From the NCBI RefSeq assembly GCF_030158645.1, contig NZ_JAOASO010000024.1:1-64000 (forward strand): a DNA stretch of 64,000 nucleotides, read 5' to 3'. Below are positions 10,966 through 20,191 of this stretch, one piece after another (the first letter of the stretch is position 1; each line of letters opens with the position of its first letter). A model generated the notes under the pieces. The model was not told the DNA's origin. It saw only the letters and a program-made list of their open reading frames with translations, and searched no databases. A program made the translations under genes and the position numbers. The DNA comes from Hydrogenophaga sp. GTDB lineage: Bacteria > Pseudomonadota > Gammaproteobacteria > Burkholderiales > Burkholderiaceae_C.

Positions 10966-11745
10966 ATGCTGGCCAAGCGCATCATTCCCTGCCTCGACGT
11001 GACCGGCGGCCGCGTGGTCAAAGGCGTCAACTTCGTGGAACTGCGCGATGCTGGCGATCCGGTGGAAATCGCGGCGCGGTACAACGACCAGGGTGCCGAC
11101 GAGCTGACCTTCCTCGACATCACGGCGACCAGCGACGGGCGCGACCTGATCCTGCACATCATCGAGGCTGTGGCCTCGCAGGTCTTCATTCCGCTCACGG
11201 TGGGCGGTGGCGTCCGCACGGTCGAAGACGTGCGCCGCCTGCTCAACGCCGGGGCCGACAAGACCAGCTTCAATTCGGCCGCGCTGGCCAACCCGCAGGT
11301 GATCCGTGATGCGTCTGCCAAGTACGGCGCCCAGTGCATCGTGGTGGCCATCGACGCCAAACGCCGACAGGGCGAAGACCTGGCCCAACGCGGTGAAGGC
11401 TGGGACGTGTACAGCCACGGCGGGCGCAAGAACACGGGCCTGGACGCGGTGGCCTGGGCCCGACAGATGGCCGAACACGGCGCCGGCGAGATCCTGCTGA
11501 CCAGTATGGACCGTGACGGCACCAAATCGGGCTTTGACCTCGCGCTCACCCGTGCCGTGGCCGATGCGGTGGACGTGCCGGTGATCGCCTCGGGCGGCGT
11601 GGGCACGCTCGACCACTTGGCCGACGGCGTGCAACAAGGCGGGGCAGATGCCGTGCTGGCCGCGAGCATCTTTCACTACGGTGAGTTCACCGTGGCGCAG
11701 GCCAAGGCCCGAATGGCCGAACGCGGGATCCCCGTCCGGCTCTGA
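10966..11745 (+). CDS. hisF: Imidazole glycerol phosphate synthase, cyclase subunit HisF
   Basis: HisF uses ammonia from HisH to split and cyclise PRFAR into imidazole glycerol phosphate and AICAR. The 259-residue barrel begins [18 protein letters not shown], with the conserved catalytic Asp near residue 10-11. The second catalytic Asp is in VVAIDAKRR, and [10 protein letters not shown] and [10 protein letters not shown] bind phosphate. It is the last gene of the first his block. The next gene is antisense and the his genes resume at hisI after 640 bp. Confidence 0.97.
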   Translation: MLAKRIIPCLDVTGGRVVKGVNFVELRDAGDPVEIAARYNDQGADELTFLDITATSDGRDLILHIIEAVASQVFIPLTVGGGVRTVEDVRRLLNAGADKTSFNSAALANPQVIRDASAKYGAQCIVVAIDAKRRQGEDLAQRGEGWDVYSHGGRKNTGLDAVAWARQMAEHGAGEILLTSMDRDGTKSGFDLALTRAVADAVDVPVIASGGVGTLDHLADGVQQGGADAVLAASIFHYGEFTVAQAKARMAERGIPVRL

Positions 11746-11754
11746 CGCGCCCGC

Positions 11755-12249
11755 TCAGGTGCGGTCGCTGCGCAGCTGGTACTGACGCTCCAGGCGGTCT
11801 TCCAGTTCACCCAGGGTGGCACTCAGGCCGTTGCCGTTCTGCTCGATCACCTCGGTCATGGCCGCTTGCAGGCGGTCCACCTTCAGGTGCAGTTTCTCGG
11901 CCAGATCGATTTCACGTGCCGCCGTGGCCTGCATTTCGGCTTGCAGAAAAGTGCGCAGCTCGGTGAAGCGCGAGGCCTCGGCCTTGTCGGCCAGCGTGCG
12001 TTGCTCCGATGCTTCGCGGGTGACGCGGCGCACTTCCATCATGTGCGTGGTCTGCTGGTACACCAGCGCGGCCAGAAACACCACCAGCACCAATGCCAGC
12101 ATGCCCAGCAGCACCAGCCCGAGTGGCGCCTGCACCTCGGTGAAGCCGAAACTCAGTGCGGTGGGTTGCAGGATCTGGGCGAAGTTGAGCGCCACGAAGC
12201 CAGCGACCAGCAGGATGAAGAGGATGAGGAGCAGGGTGCGGATTTTCAT
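11755..12249 (-). CDS. LapA-domain (DUF1049) membrane protein, antisense inside the his cluster
   Basis: The 164-residue product (ATG at 12249) begins with two hydrophobic helices (about residues 5-24 and 45-65) joined by a short loop, the layout of the lipopolysaccharide assembly protein A domain. It then continues as a long, charged, probably coiled-coil cytoplasmic tail (about 70-160, rich in E, R, A, L). LapA in E. coli works with LapB in regulating LPS synthesis, but no lapB is seen here and the long tail differs from E. coli LapA. The gene lies opposite to hisF and hisI and separates them. The assignment is by topology and residue pattern, so the exact role is open. A longer frame extending to 12843 overlaps hisI and is rejected. 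Confidence 0.75.
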   Translation of the reverse strand: MKIRTLLLILFILLVAGFVALNFAQILQPTALSFGFTEVQAPLGLVLLGMLALVLVVFLAALVYQQTTHMMEVRRVTREASEQRTLADKAEASRFTELRTFLQAEMQATAAREIDLAEKLHLKVDRLQAAMTEVIEQNGNGLSATLGELEDRLERQYQLRSDRT

Positions 12250-12372
12250 GGGGGTTCCTGTGCGCGGAGCTGCGCCATGGCAAGTGATCGGGTGGGGCAT
12301 CGGTCTTGTCAGAACCGGGTTCATCGTAGCGGCTTTGCCGGCGTGGTCGTTCGGGCCCCCAAATGGCCATGT

Positions 12373-12384
12373 TAGATTCAACCG
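12373..12384 (+). promoter_or_regulatory. Candidate -10 element for hisI-hisE
   Basis: TAGATT at 12373-12378 is followed by six bases and then the hisI ATG at 12385. A transcript starting at the normal distance would begin at or next to the start codon. No good -35 hexamer is visible. A promoter is needed here in principle, because the antisense gene separates hisI-hisE from hisF. Confidence 0.3.
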
Positions 12385-12774
12385 ATGAACTGGTTGGACG
12401 ATGTGAAATGGGACGCGCAGGGCCTGGTGCCCGTGATCGCGCAAGAGGCGGCCACGGGCGATGTGCTCATGTTCGCGTGGATGAACCGCGAGGCGCTGCA
12501 AAAAACCGCCGAGCTGGGGCGTGCTGTGTATTTCAGCCGCTCGCGCAACAAGCTGTGGTTCAAGGGCGAAGAGTCGGGCCACGTGCAGACCGTGCACGAC
12601 ATCCGCATGGACTGTGACAACGACGTGGTCCTGCTCAAGGTCACCCAGCTGGGCCATGAGCCCGGCATTGCCTGCCACACCGGGCGCCACAGTTGTTTCT
12701 TCCAGCGCCTGGCCGATGGCCGATGGAATGCCGTCGAACCGGTGCTCAAAGACCCCGAATCGATCTACAAGTGA
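12385..12774 (+). CDS. hisI: Phosphoribosyl-AMP cyclohydrolase HisI
   Basis: HisI hydrolyses the adenine ring of phosphoribosyl-AMP in the third step of histidine synthesis, using zinc and magnesium. The 129-residue protein is the monofunctional form, not fused to HisE. It keeps the metal motifs [13 protein letters not shown] and [11 protein letters not shown] and the block [17 protein letters not shown]. It starts a second his transcription block after the antisense LapA-domain gene; hisE follows 7 bp later. Confidence 0.97.
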   Translation: MNWLDDVKWDAQGLVPVIAQEAATGDVLMFAWMNREALQKTAELGRAVYFSRSRNKLWFKGEESGHVQTVHDIRMDCDNDVVLLKVTQLGHEPGIACHTGRHSCFFQRLADGRWNAVEPVLKDPESIYK

Positions 12775-12781
12775 GCCCACG

Positions 12782-13162
12782 ATGAACCCCACCGATGACC
12801 TGGCGCGTCTGGCCGCTGTGATTGAAAGCCGCAAGCCGGCCAACGGCGGCGACCCCGAGAAGAGTTACGTGGCCCGTCTGCTGCACAAAGGGCCCGACAG
12901 CTTCCTCAAGAAAATCGGCGAAGAAGCCACCGAAGCCGTGATGGCCGCCAAGGACCTCGACCATGGCGGCGACCCGCAAAAGCTGGTGAACGAAACAGCC
13001 GACCTCTGGTTTCACTGCATGATCGCACTGGCCCATTACCAGCTCGGCCCGGCCGACGTGGTGGCCGAGCTGGTGCGCCGCGAAGGCCTGAGCGGCCTGG
13101 AAGAAAAAGCCATGCGCAAGGTGCTGGCGCGTGAAGCCGGCACCGAGCCCGACGCCCACTGA
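12782..13162 (+). CDS. hisE: Phosphoribosyl-ATP pyrophosphatase HisE
   Basis: HisE removes pyrophosphate from phosphoribosyl-ATP, the second step of the pathway. The 126-residue all-alpha protein has the MazG-like motif [16 protein letters not shown] followed by NETADLWFH, which provide the magnesium-binding acidic residues. The ATG at 12782 is used because it lies 7 bp after hisI; a longer frame reaching back into hisI is a shadow. The C-terminal EAGTEPDAH tail is not conserved. Confidence 0.95.
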   Translation: MNPTDDLARLAAVIESRKPANGGDPEKSYVARLLHKGPDSFLKKIGEEATEAVMAAKDLDHGGDPQKLVNETADLWFHCMIALAHYQLGPADVVAELVRREGLSGLEEKAMRKVLAREAGTEPDAH

Positions 13163-13174
13163 AAGGACACTGCC

Positions 13175-13564
13175 ATGAGCGACATCATCGACGTTGAACC
13201 GGTGGACAGCGAGCGGGCCCAATCCCTCAAGACCATCGGCTGGATCAGCTACCTCCTGCACCTGATCGTGGCCGTGGGCGCGGTGTTGCCGGCCACCCAG
13301 CCCGGTGTGGCCTTGTTGATCGTGGCGCTGGTCATCGATCTGGTGAAAAAGAGCGACGCCGAAGGCACCTGGCAGGCCAGCCATTTTTCCTGGCGCATCC
13401 GCACCGTGATCTGGGCCGCTGTGCTCTACCTCGTCACCTTGCCGCTGTGGCTGCTCTTCGTGCTGCCCGGGTGGATCGCGTGGGGTGTCATTTCCATCTG
13501 GTTCCTCTACCGCATCGTCAAGGGCATGGTGCGCATGAACGCCAACCAGGCCATGCCCGATTGA
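13175..13564 (+). CDS. DUF4870-family membrane protein
   Basis: The 129-residue product has a short acidic N-terminus (SDIIDVEPVDSE) and then about three membrane segments: residues about 22-60 as a helical hairpin and about 85-118. This matches DUF4870 proteins, which resemble the Tic20 fold and have no established role. It sits 12 bp after hisE and 19 bp before the HIT protein gene on the same strand, and probably shares the hisIE transcript. Homologues occupy this same position in related genomes from memory. Confidence 0.75.
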   Translation: MSDIIDVEPVDSERAQSLKTIGWISYLLHLIVAVGAVLPATQPGVALLIVALVIDLVKKSDAEGTWQASHFSWRIRTVIWAAVLYLVTLPLWLLFVLPGWIAWGVISIWFLYRIVKGMVRMNANQAMPD

Positions 13565-13583
13565 ACCTTTCCACGCATTCCAC

Positions 13584-13946
13584 ATGACCGCACACGACCC
13601 CAACTGCATCTTCTGCAAGATCATTGCCGGCCAGATTCCATCGAAGAAGGTGTACGAGGACGAAGACCTCTTTGCCTTCCACGACATCCACCCCTGGGCG
13701 CCGGTGCACTTCCTGCTGGTGCCCAAGCTGCACATTGCCTCCATGGCGCAGGTCGGGCCCGAGCACGAGCGGCTCATGGGCCGTTTGATGGTGCTGGCAC
13801 CCAGGCTCGCCGCAGAACAAGGCTGCAACCCCTATCCCGAGGGTGGATTTCGCATGGTGTGCAACACCGGCGCCGAAGGAGGGCAGGAGGTTCACCACCT
13901 GCATGTGCACGTGATGGGCGGCCCCAGACCCTGGTTGCGCGGCTGA
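13584..13946 (+). CDS. HIT-family nucleotide hydrolase (HinT-like)
   Basis: HIT proteins hydrolyse nucleoside phosphoramidates such as AMP-lysine. The 120-residue product has the N-terminal CIFCKIIAG zinc/structural motif, the YEDEDLFAFHDIHPWAP block and the catalytic histidine triad HHLHVHVMGG at the C-terminus. Size and motifs fit the HinT branch. It comes directly before tatABC, a linkage common in betaproteobacteria, where a his-HIT-tat cluster is usual. Confidence 0.93.
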   Translation: MTAHDPNCIFCKIIAGQIPSKKVYEDEDLFAFHDIHPWAPVHFLLVPKLHIASMAQVGPEHERLMGRLMVLAPRLAAEQGCNPYPEGGFRMVCNTGAEGGQEVHHLHVHVMGGPRPWLRG

Positions 13947-14026
13947 TCGATCCACCGCGGGCGAGACACTCCACGGTGGCGGCGCTGGAATTGCCTGCCC
14001 AACGGGCTTGAACTACTGCACGGGCT

Positions 14027-14032
14027 TAGAAT
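14027..14032 (+). promoter_or_regulatory. Candidate -10 element of tatABC
   Basis: TAGAAT at 14027-14032 lies 46 bp upstream of the tatA ATG. The segment upstream has only a weak -35. A GGAG ribosome-binding site lies just before tatA at about 14069-14072. The 132-bp gap after the HIT gene makes a separate tat promoter plausible. Confidence 0.3.
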
Positions 14033-14078
14033 CCCACCCACAGCGCACTGCGCTACACCTCAATATCTGGAGTAAACC

Positions 14079-14321
14079 ATGGGTTCGTTTTCTATCTGGC
14101 ATTGGCTCATCGTGCTGCTCATCGTGGTGATGGTGTTCGGTACCAAGAAGCTCAAGAACATCGGCTCCGACCTGGGCGGTGCCGTCAAAGGTTTCAAGGA
14201 CGGTATCAAGGAAGGCGGTCAGAATCCCGCCGACACCGCATCGGCCTCGGCCGGTCAGGTGACCCAGGAAACCCGTGCCGACAAAAACGCCATCGACGTC
14301 GAAGCCAAGCAAAAGAGCTGA
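14079..14321 (+). CDS. tatA: Twin-arginine translocase subunit TatA
   Basis: TatA oligomerises to form the pathway by which folded proteins cross the inner membrane. The 80-residue product has a short N-terminal membrane helix (about residues 6-21), the FGTKKL hinge and an amphipathic helix ([17 protein letters not shown]), then a polar tail. This is the TatA/E type. It heads a complete tatABC set on one strand. Clients visible in this window are the Rieske protein PetA and a lytic transglycosylase with a twin-arginine signal. Confidence 0.95.
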   Translation: MGSFSIWHWLIVLLIVVMVFGTKKLKNIGSDLGGAVKGFKDGIKEGGQNPADTASASAGQVTQETRADKNAIDVEAKQKS

Positions 14322-14414
14322 TCTCCCCCGAGCGCTGCGGTGACACCACTCGCTGCCTGAGCGCCCACCCCGAGGCTCGCTTCGAGCCCGAACCGCCCGC
14401 AGGATGGCCGACAC

Positions 14415-14909
14415 ATGATTGATCTGGGCATTTCCAAACTCGCCCTCATCGGGGCTGTGGCGTTGATCGTCATCGGCCCCGAGAAGTTGCCGCGTGTGGC
14501 GCGCACCGTGGGCGCCTTGCTGGGCAAGGCGCAGCGGTATGTGGCCGACGTGAAGTCCGAGGTCAGCCGCTCCATGGAGCTCGAGGAGCTCAAGAAGATG
14601 AAGGACTCGGTGACGAGTGCCGCGCGCGATGTGGAACAGTCTGTGCAGAGCGGCGCCACCGACTTCGAAAAATCGTGGTCCGAAGCAACCGCCGGACTGG
14701 ACGGCAGCAGCAGTTCGTCCTACAGCTCCAACGACACCCTCGGTTCGCTTGAACCGCCGGTTTACAAGCACCCCAAAAAGAACTGGCGGCTCAAGCAGAA
14801 GGCCATGCCCCAGTGGTACAAGGCCCGCACCGGGGTGCGCACGCGCACCCAATCCGGTGCGGCCCGCGTGGCCCGTTTCCGGCCCCGCTCCTCTTCCGCC
14901 CCCCGCTGA
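14415..14909 (+). CDS. tatB: Twin-arginine translocase subunit TatB
   Basis: TatB forms the signal-peptide receptor complex with TatC. The 164-residue protein has an N-terminal membrane helix containing a conserved glycine-rich segment ([18 protein letters not shown]), the GPEKLP hinge and a long amphipathic helix with a variable polar tail. The tail is rich in serine around residues 100-107. Its stop codon overlaps the tatC start by one base (TGATG), so the two subunits are translationally coupled. Confidence 0.94.
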   Translation: MIDLGISKLALIGAVALIVIGPEKLPRVARTVGALLGKAQRYVADVKSEVSRSMELEELKKMKDSVTSAARDVEQSVQSGATDFEKSWSEATAGLDGSSSSSYSSNDTLGSLEPPVYKHPKKNWRLKQKAMPQWYKARTGVRTRTQSGAARVARFRPRSSSAPR

Positions 14910-15706
14910 TGTCCGACACCGAAAAATCCACCGACGAACTCGCCGGTTCAGAACAACCGTTCGTGCAGCACCTGATGGAGCTGCGGGATCGCCTGCTCTA
15001 CGGTGTCATCGGACTGGCCATCTGCATGGCCTTGCTGGCCTTCTGGCCGGGCCCCAGTGGTTTGATCGACCTGATTGCCGTTCCCATCCGCGCGCACATG
15101 CCGCCCGACGCCAAGCTGATCGCCGTGGGCGTGTTTTCGCCTTTCTTCGTGCCCATCAAAGTGCTGGCCATGGCGGCACTGCTGCTCTCGCTGCCGTGGT
15201 GGATGTACCAGGTGTGGGCCTTCGTGGCGCCGGGGCTCTACAGCCACGAAAAGCGATTTGCCATCCCGTTGATCGTGCTCGGCAGCTTGCTGGCGTATGT
15301 GGGCATTGCCTTTGTGCAGTTCTTCGTGCTGGACAAGATGTTCGGCTTCATCCAGCAGTTCACGCCCGCCAGCGTGGCCGCCACGCCCGACATCGCGTCG
15401 TATGTGGAGGCCATCCTCTCGCTGTACCTCGCCTTTGGCCTGGCCTTCCAGGTGCCCATCGTGGTGGTGCTGCTGGTGAAGATGAACATGGTGACGGTGG
15501 AGAAGCTCAAGGAGTTCCGCGGCTACTTCATCGTGGTGGCGTTCGTGATTGCCGCGGTGGTGACGCCACCCGATGTGATCTCCCAACTGGCGCTCGCCGT
15601 GCCCATGTGCATCCTGTACGAGATCGGCATCTGGGGAGCCCAGTGGTTCATCAAGGCGGCGGCACCCACCGAAGCCGAGACCGCGGAGAAGGAATCGGCT
15701 TCCTGA
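14909..15706 (+). CDS. tatC: Twin-arginine translocase subunit TatC
   Basis: TatC is the six-helix core receptor that binds the RR motif of Tat signal peptides. The 265-residue protein has the conserved N-terminal HLMELRDRLLY block, whose glutamate is essential in E. coli, the periplasmic FSPFFVPIKV segment and six hydrophobic helices. The ATG at 14909 overlaps the tatB stop. Translation from further upstream would run through tatB and is not supported. The gene ends 5 bp before the convergent protease gene. Confidence 0.97.
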   Translation: MSDTEKSTDELAGSEQPFVQHLMELRDRLLYGVIGLAICMALLAFWPGPSGLIDLIAVPIRAHMPPDAKLIAVGVFSPFFVPIKVLAMAALLLSLPWWMYQVWAFVAPGLYSHEKRFAIPLIVLGSLLAYVGIAFVQFFVLDKMFGFIQQFTPASVAATPDIASYVEAILSLYLAFGLAFQVPIVVVLLVKMNMVTVEKLKEFRGYFIVVAFVIAAVVTPPDVISQLALAVPMCILYEIGIWGAQWFIKAAAPTEAETAEKESAS

Positions 15707-15711
15707 GTGGC

Positions 15712-16869
<1,158 letters not shown>

Positions 16870-17023
16870 GGAGGAGCTGAAGATGGGTTGGGTACGGCGC
16901 TGATTGTCCTGCATATGCGATCGGGCATGCGGCGTTCAAGGCCGTTGCGTGCGCCACCGACGCTGCGCGAGGCGGGTGTCAGAATGGGCGACCACCGCAG
17001 CCGTTCGCGAAATCGACCATCCC

Positions 17024-17809
17024 ATGTCAACCGACCACCCATCACCGCCCGCGGTGCGCCGCGAGGCCCTCACACAGGCGCTGGACCAGTTGTTGCAACC
17101 CGCACTGTTCAAGGACCACGGCCCCAACGGATTGCAAGTCGAAGGGCGTGCCGAGGTCGGCAAACTGGTCAGCGGTGTGACCGCCAGCCGCGCACTGATC
17201 GACGCTGCGATCGACGAGGGCGCCGACGCCATCCTGGTGCACCATGGCTTGTTCTGGCGCGGTCAGGATGGTCGGGTGACGGGCTGGATGAAGCAGCGCC
17301 TGTCCCGCTTGTTGGCCCACGACATCAACCTGCTGGCCTACCACCTCCCGCTGGATGCCCACGCCGAGCTGGGCAACAACGCGCAACTGGCGCAGCGGCT
17401 GGGGGTGGCGCTGTACACCGATGCGCGTGGCCGGTTTGGTGAGCAGTCGCTGGGTTTCATGGGTCACCGGCCGTCGGCGTCGGCCGCCGAGTTGGCCGAG
17501 CACGTGTCGCAGCAGCTCGGTCGAGCCGTCACCCTGGTGGCCGAACCCGACCGACCCGTGCGGCACGTCGCGCTGTGCACGGGTGGCGCGCAGGGCTACT
17601 TTGAAGCCGCCATCGCCGCTGGTGCCGACGTGTTCATCACCGGTGAAATTTCCGAGCCGCAGGCCCACTACGCCCGCGAATGTGGGGTGGCCTACATCGC
17701 CTGCGGACACCACGCTTCCGAGCGCTACGGTGCGCCCGCCGTGGGCGCGCACGTCGCGGCCCTGCTTGGGCTGGAGCACGTGTTCATCGACATCGATAAC
17801 CCGGCCTGA
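17024..17809 (+). CDS. Nif3-like dinuclear metal centre protein (YbgI/DUF34)
   Basis: The 261-residue product belongs to the Nif3/YbgI family of hexameric proteins with a two-metal site, in some species linked to GTP cyclohydrolase type 1-2. The metal-binding histidines are visible in LVHHGLFWRG (about residues 68-77) and GHHASERYG near the C-terminus, with a glutamate in the latter. The start at 17024 gives the usual N-terminus (RREALTQALDQLL). It is divergent from the HtrA-type protease and is followed 6 bp later by pdxA, so the two are probably one transcript. The biological role is not settled. Confidence 0.88.
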   Translation: MSTDHPSPPAVRREALTQALDQLLQPALFKDHGPNGLQVEGRAEVGKLVSGVTASRALIDAAIDEGADAILVHHGLFWRGQDGRVTGWMKQRLSRLLAHDINLLAYHLPLDAHAELGNNAQLAQRLGVALYTDARGRFGEQSLGFMGHRPSASAAELAEHVSQQLGRAVTLVAEPDRPVRHVALCTGGAQGYFEAAIAAGADVFITGEISEPQAHYARECGVAYIACGHHASERYGAPAVGAHVAALLGLEHVFIDIDNPA

Positions 17810-17815
17810 ATCCCG

Positions 17816-18865
17816 ATGCCACCATCCACCACGCGCCACACGGCCCGGATCAGCCCCATCGTGTTGACCATGGGAGATCCGGCCGGCATCGGGCCGGAGA
17901 TCATCGCGAAAGCTTTGAGCGAGCGCCCAGCGCTTCTGCCGCAGACCGTGGTGGCGGGCGATGTGGAGACCCTGCGCCGGGCGGCGCGGCAGTGGGGCGC
18001 CGGATCGAACCGTGTGATGCTGGCCGAAATTGCAGACATGGCCGACCTGGCGGCGGTTCCCCCGGGTTGCATGGCCGTGGTGCAGGCGTGCAAGTTGGTC
18101 GAGCCGGTCGCGATGGGGTGCATCAGCGCATCAGCCGGACGCGCAGCCGCTGATTGCATCGCATGGGCAGCCCAGGCTGTGCTGGAAGGTCAGGCTCGCG
18201 CCGTGGTGACTGCGCCGATCCACAAGGAGGCCTTGGCCGCGGCGGGCGTCGAGTACCCCGGACACACCGAGCTGCTGCAGTCGCTCGGCGCGGCCCACCT
18301 CGGCGTGGCGGTGGCGGAGTTGCCTGTGCGCATGATGCTGAGCTGCCCCGGTCTGAGCACGGTGCTCGTGAGCATCCACGTCTCGCTCCGTCAGGCGCTG
18401 GACGCGGTGACCACCGAGCAGGTGTTGCAGACGATCCGCATCACACAAGCGCACTTTCTGCGCATCGGCATGGTCCGGCCGCGCATCGCCGTGGCGGGGC
18501 TCAACCCGCACGCGGGGGAGGGCGGTTTGTTCGGGTTCGAAGATCGGGATGTGATCGCCCCGGCCATTGTCCGCGCCCGGCAGGAGGGGGTGGATGCCAG
18601 CGGCCCGCACGCGCCGGACACGGTCTTCATGCGGGCGCGGCAGGGTGCTTTTGATGTGGTCGTGGCCATGTACCACGACCAGGGGCTCATCCCGGTCAAG
18701 TTGCTGGGCCTGGACGATGGCGTGAACACCACACTGGGCTTGCCCTTTGTGCGCACCAGCCCCGACCACGGAACCGCGTTCGACATCGCGGGCACGGGCC
18801 GCGCGAACCCCAGCAGTTTGCTGGCCGCGATCGACGCGGCCCTGGCGGCCAGCCTTACTTCCTGA
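17816..18865 (+). CDS. pdxA: 4-hydroxythreonine-4-phosphate dehydrogenase PdxA
   Basis: PdxA oxidises 4-phosphohydroxy-L-threonine in the DXP-dependent route to pyridoxal phosphate. The 349-residue protein has the family marks [10 protein letters not shown] near the start, the metal-binding histidines in [19 protein letters not shown] and [10 protein letters not shown], and the late block [12 protein letters not shown]. Its last 11 bp overlap the convergent mscL gene. PLP made through this route serves enzymes such as HisC in this window. Confidence 0.96.
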   Translation: MPPSTTRHTARISPIVLTMGDPAGIGPEIIAKALSERPALLPQTVVAGDVETLRRAARQWGAGSNRVMLAEIADMADLAAVPPGCMAVVQACKLVEPVAMGCISASAGRAAADCIAWAAQAVLEGQARAVVTAPIHKEALAAAGVEYPGHTELLQSLGAAHLGVAVAELPVRMMLSCPGLSTVLVSIHVSLRQALDAVTTEQVLQTIRITQAHFLRIGMVRPRIAVAGLNPHAGEGGLFGFEDRDVIAPAIVRARQEGVDASGPHAPDTVFMRARQGAFDVVVAMYHDQGLIPVKLLGLDDGVNTTLGLPFVRTSPDHGTAFDIAGTGRANPSSLLAAIDAALAASLTS

Positions 18866-19283
18866 GGCTGTCGCGGATCTCGCGCAGCAGCACCACGTCT
18901 TCAGGCGTGGCCACCGGCGCGGGAGGTGCAGCCGGGGTTTCGCGCTTGAGTCGGTTGATCTGTTTGACCATCATGAAGATGATGAAGGCCAGGATCGTGA
19001 AGTTGATGGCCACGGTGATGAAACTGCCGTACGCCAGCGTGGGCACTCCCGCAGCTTTGAGTGCCGCCAGTGTCGGCGCCGTTCCATCTGGCACCTTGCC
19101 CAGGGCCACATAAAGGTTGGTGAAGTCGAAGTTGCCGAAAACGGCGCCCACCAGCGGCATGATGATGTCTTCCACCATCGACGTGACGATCTTGCCGAAT
19201 GCCCCCCCGATGATCACGCCAACGGCCAGATCGATGACATTGCCCTTGACGGCAAATTCCTTGAATTCCTGCACAACGCTCAT
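18855..19283 (-). CDS. mscL: Large-conductance mechanosensitive channel MscL
   Basis: MscL opens under extreme membrane tension during osmotic downshock. The 142-residue protein starts with the amphipathic helix and first membrane helix typical of the family ([28 protein letters not shown]). It has a second membrane helix (about 85-107, [17 protein letters not shown]) and a charged C-terminal bundle ([13 protein letters not shown]). Its final codons overlap the end of pdxA on the other strand by 11 bp. It is divergent from petA. Confidence 0.97.
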   Translation of the reverse strand: MSVVQEFKEFAVKGNVIDLAVGVIIGGAFGKIVTSMVEDIIMPLVGAVFGNFDFTNLYVALGKVPDGTAPTLAALKAAGVPTLAYGSFITVAINFTILAFIIFMMVKQINRLKRETPAAPPAPVATPEDVVLLREIRDSLRK

Positions 19284-19455
19284 GGTGTTTCCCTCAATGG
19301 ATGGTTATTGGCGATCGTCGTTGCCATGCTGTGCGCTATGGCAAAAAGATTCTCACACAAGCGCCCGAGGTGTTGGCGGGCAGGTCCGGCGAAGCGGTGC
19401 ACGGAACGACGTGCGTCGCGCACATCAATAGCCCTGAGCTGCGCCCCGACAAACG

Positions 19456-19484
19456 GGAGAGCGTTCAGCGCTCTCCAGTACAAT
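19456..19484 (+). promoter_or_regulatory. petABC promoter candidate with a perfect inverted repeat
   Basis: A -10 hexamer TACAAT lies at 19479-19484, 49 bp before petA. Directly upstream, 19456-19476 is a perfect inverted repeat, GGAGAGCG-TTCAG-CGCTCTCC. It covers the place where a -35 box would be and where no recognisable -35 exists. This arrangement suggests an activator or repressor operator; the protein that would bind is unknown. Confidence 0.45.
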
Positions 19485-19533
19485 GCCGGGTTGTCCCGAG
19501 TGTCCTGACCCGAAGTCTCATTGAAAGAGTTCC

Positions 19534-20142
19534 ATGAGTGAAGCTACCGCCCAAGCGCCTGCCAACAGCAGCCGCCGTACCTGGCTGATCACCTCCTGCG
19601 CCATGGGTGGCGTGGGTGCAGCCGCAGTCGCTGTGCCCTTCGTGAGCACGTTTCAGCCCTCCGAGCGAGCCAAAGCCGCTGGTGCAGCGGTCGAGGTGGA
19701 CGTTTCGGGCATCCTTCCGGGCGAAAAAATCGTCGTCGAGTGGCGCGGCAAGCCCGTCTGGATCATGCGGCGCACGCCCGAGCAGTTGGCCGAACTCGAA
19801 AAGATCGCCGGTCAGCTGGCCGACCCGGAGTCGGCGCGCAACGCGGTTCCCACACCCGAGTACGCGAAGAACCACCACCGGTCCATCAAGCCCGAAATTC
19901 TGGTGACCGTGGGCATCTGTACGCACCTGGGATGCTCCCCTGGAGACCGGCTCACCCCGGGCCCACAGCCCTCTCTGCCGGACGACTGGCAGGGCGGCTT
20001 CCTGTGTGCCTGCCACGGTTCCACCTTCGATCTGGCTGGTCGCGTGTTCAAGAACAAGCCGGCCCCGGACAACCTGGAAGTGCCGCCGCACTACTACCTG
20101 TCCGACACCACCTTGCTGGTGGGTGAAGAGAAGCAGGCCTGA
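19534..20142 (+). CDS. petA: Cytochrome bc1 complex Rieske iron-sulfur protein PetA
   Basis: PetA carries electrons from ubiquinol at the Qo site to cytochrome c1. The 202-residue protein has a twin-arginine signal-anchor (SRRTWL at about residues 13-18 followed by a hydrophobic helix), so it should be exported folded by the tatABC system encoded here. The [2Fe-2S] boxes CTHLGC (129-134) and CACHGS (158-163) provide two cysteine and two histidine ligands plus the disulfide cysteines. It begins the petABC operon; petB follows 49 bp later. Confidence 0.97.
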   Translation: MSEATAQAPANSSRRTWLITSCAMGGVGAAAVAVPFVSTFQPSERAKAAGAAVEVDVSGILPGEKIVVEWRGKPVWIMRRTPEQLAELEKIAGQLADPESARNAVPTPEYAKNHHRSIKPEILVTVGICTHLGCSPGDRLTPGPQPSLPDDWQGGFLCACHGSTFDLAGRVFKNKPAPDNLEVPPHYYLSDTTLLVGEEKQA

Positions 20143-20191
20143 GCCGCAGCGGTTCGAAGCGAGATCAGACAACGCCACACAGAGGCAACCC

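Noticed and set aside
18855-18865. pdxA/mscL overlap as a frameshift or annotation error
   Set aside because: Both proteins have normal C-termini for their families, so the 11-bp convergent overlap is real.
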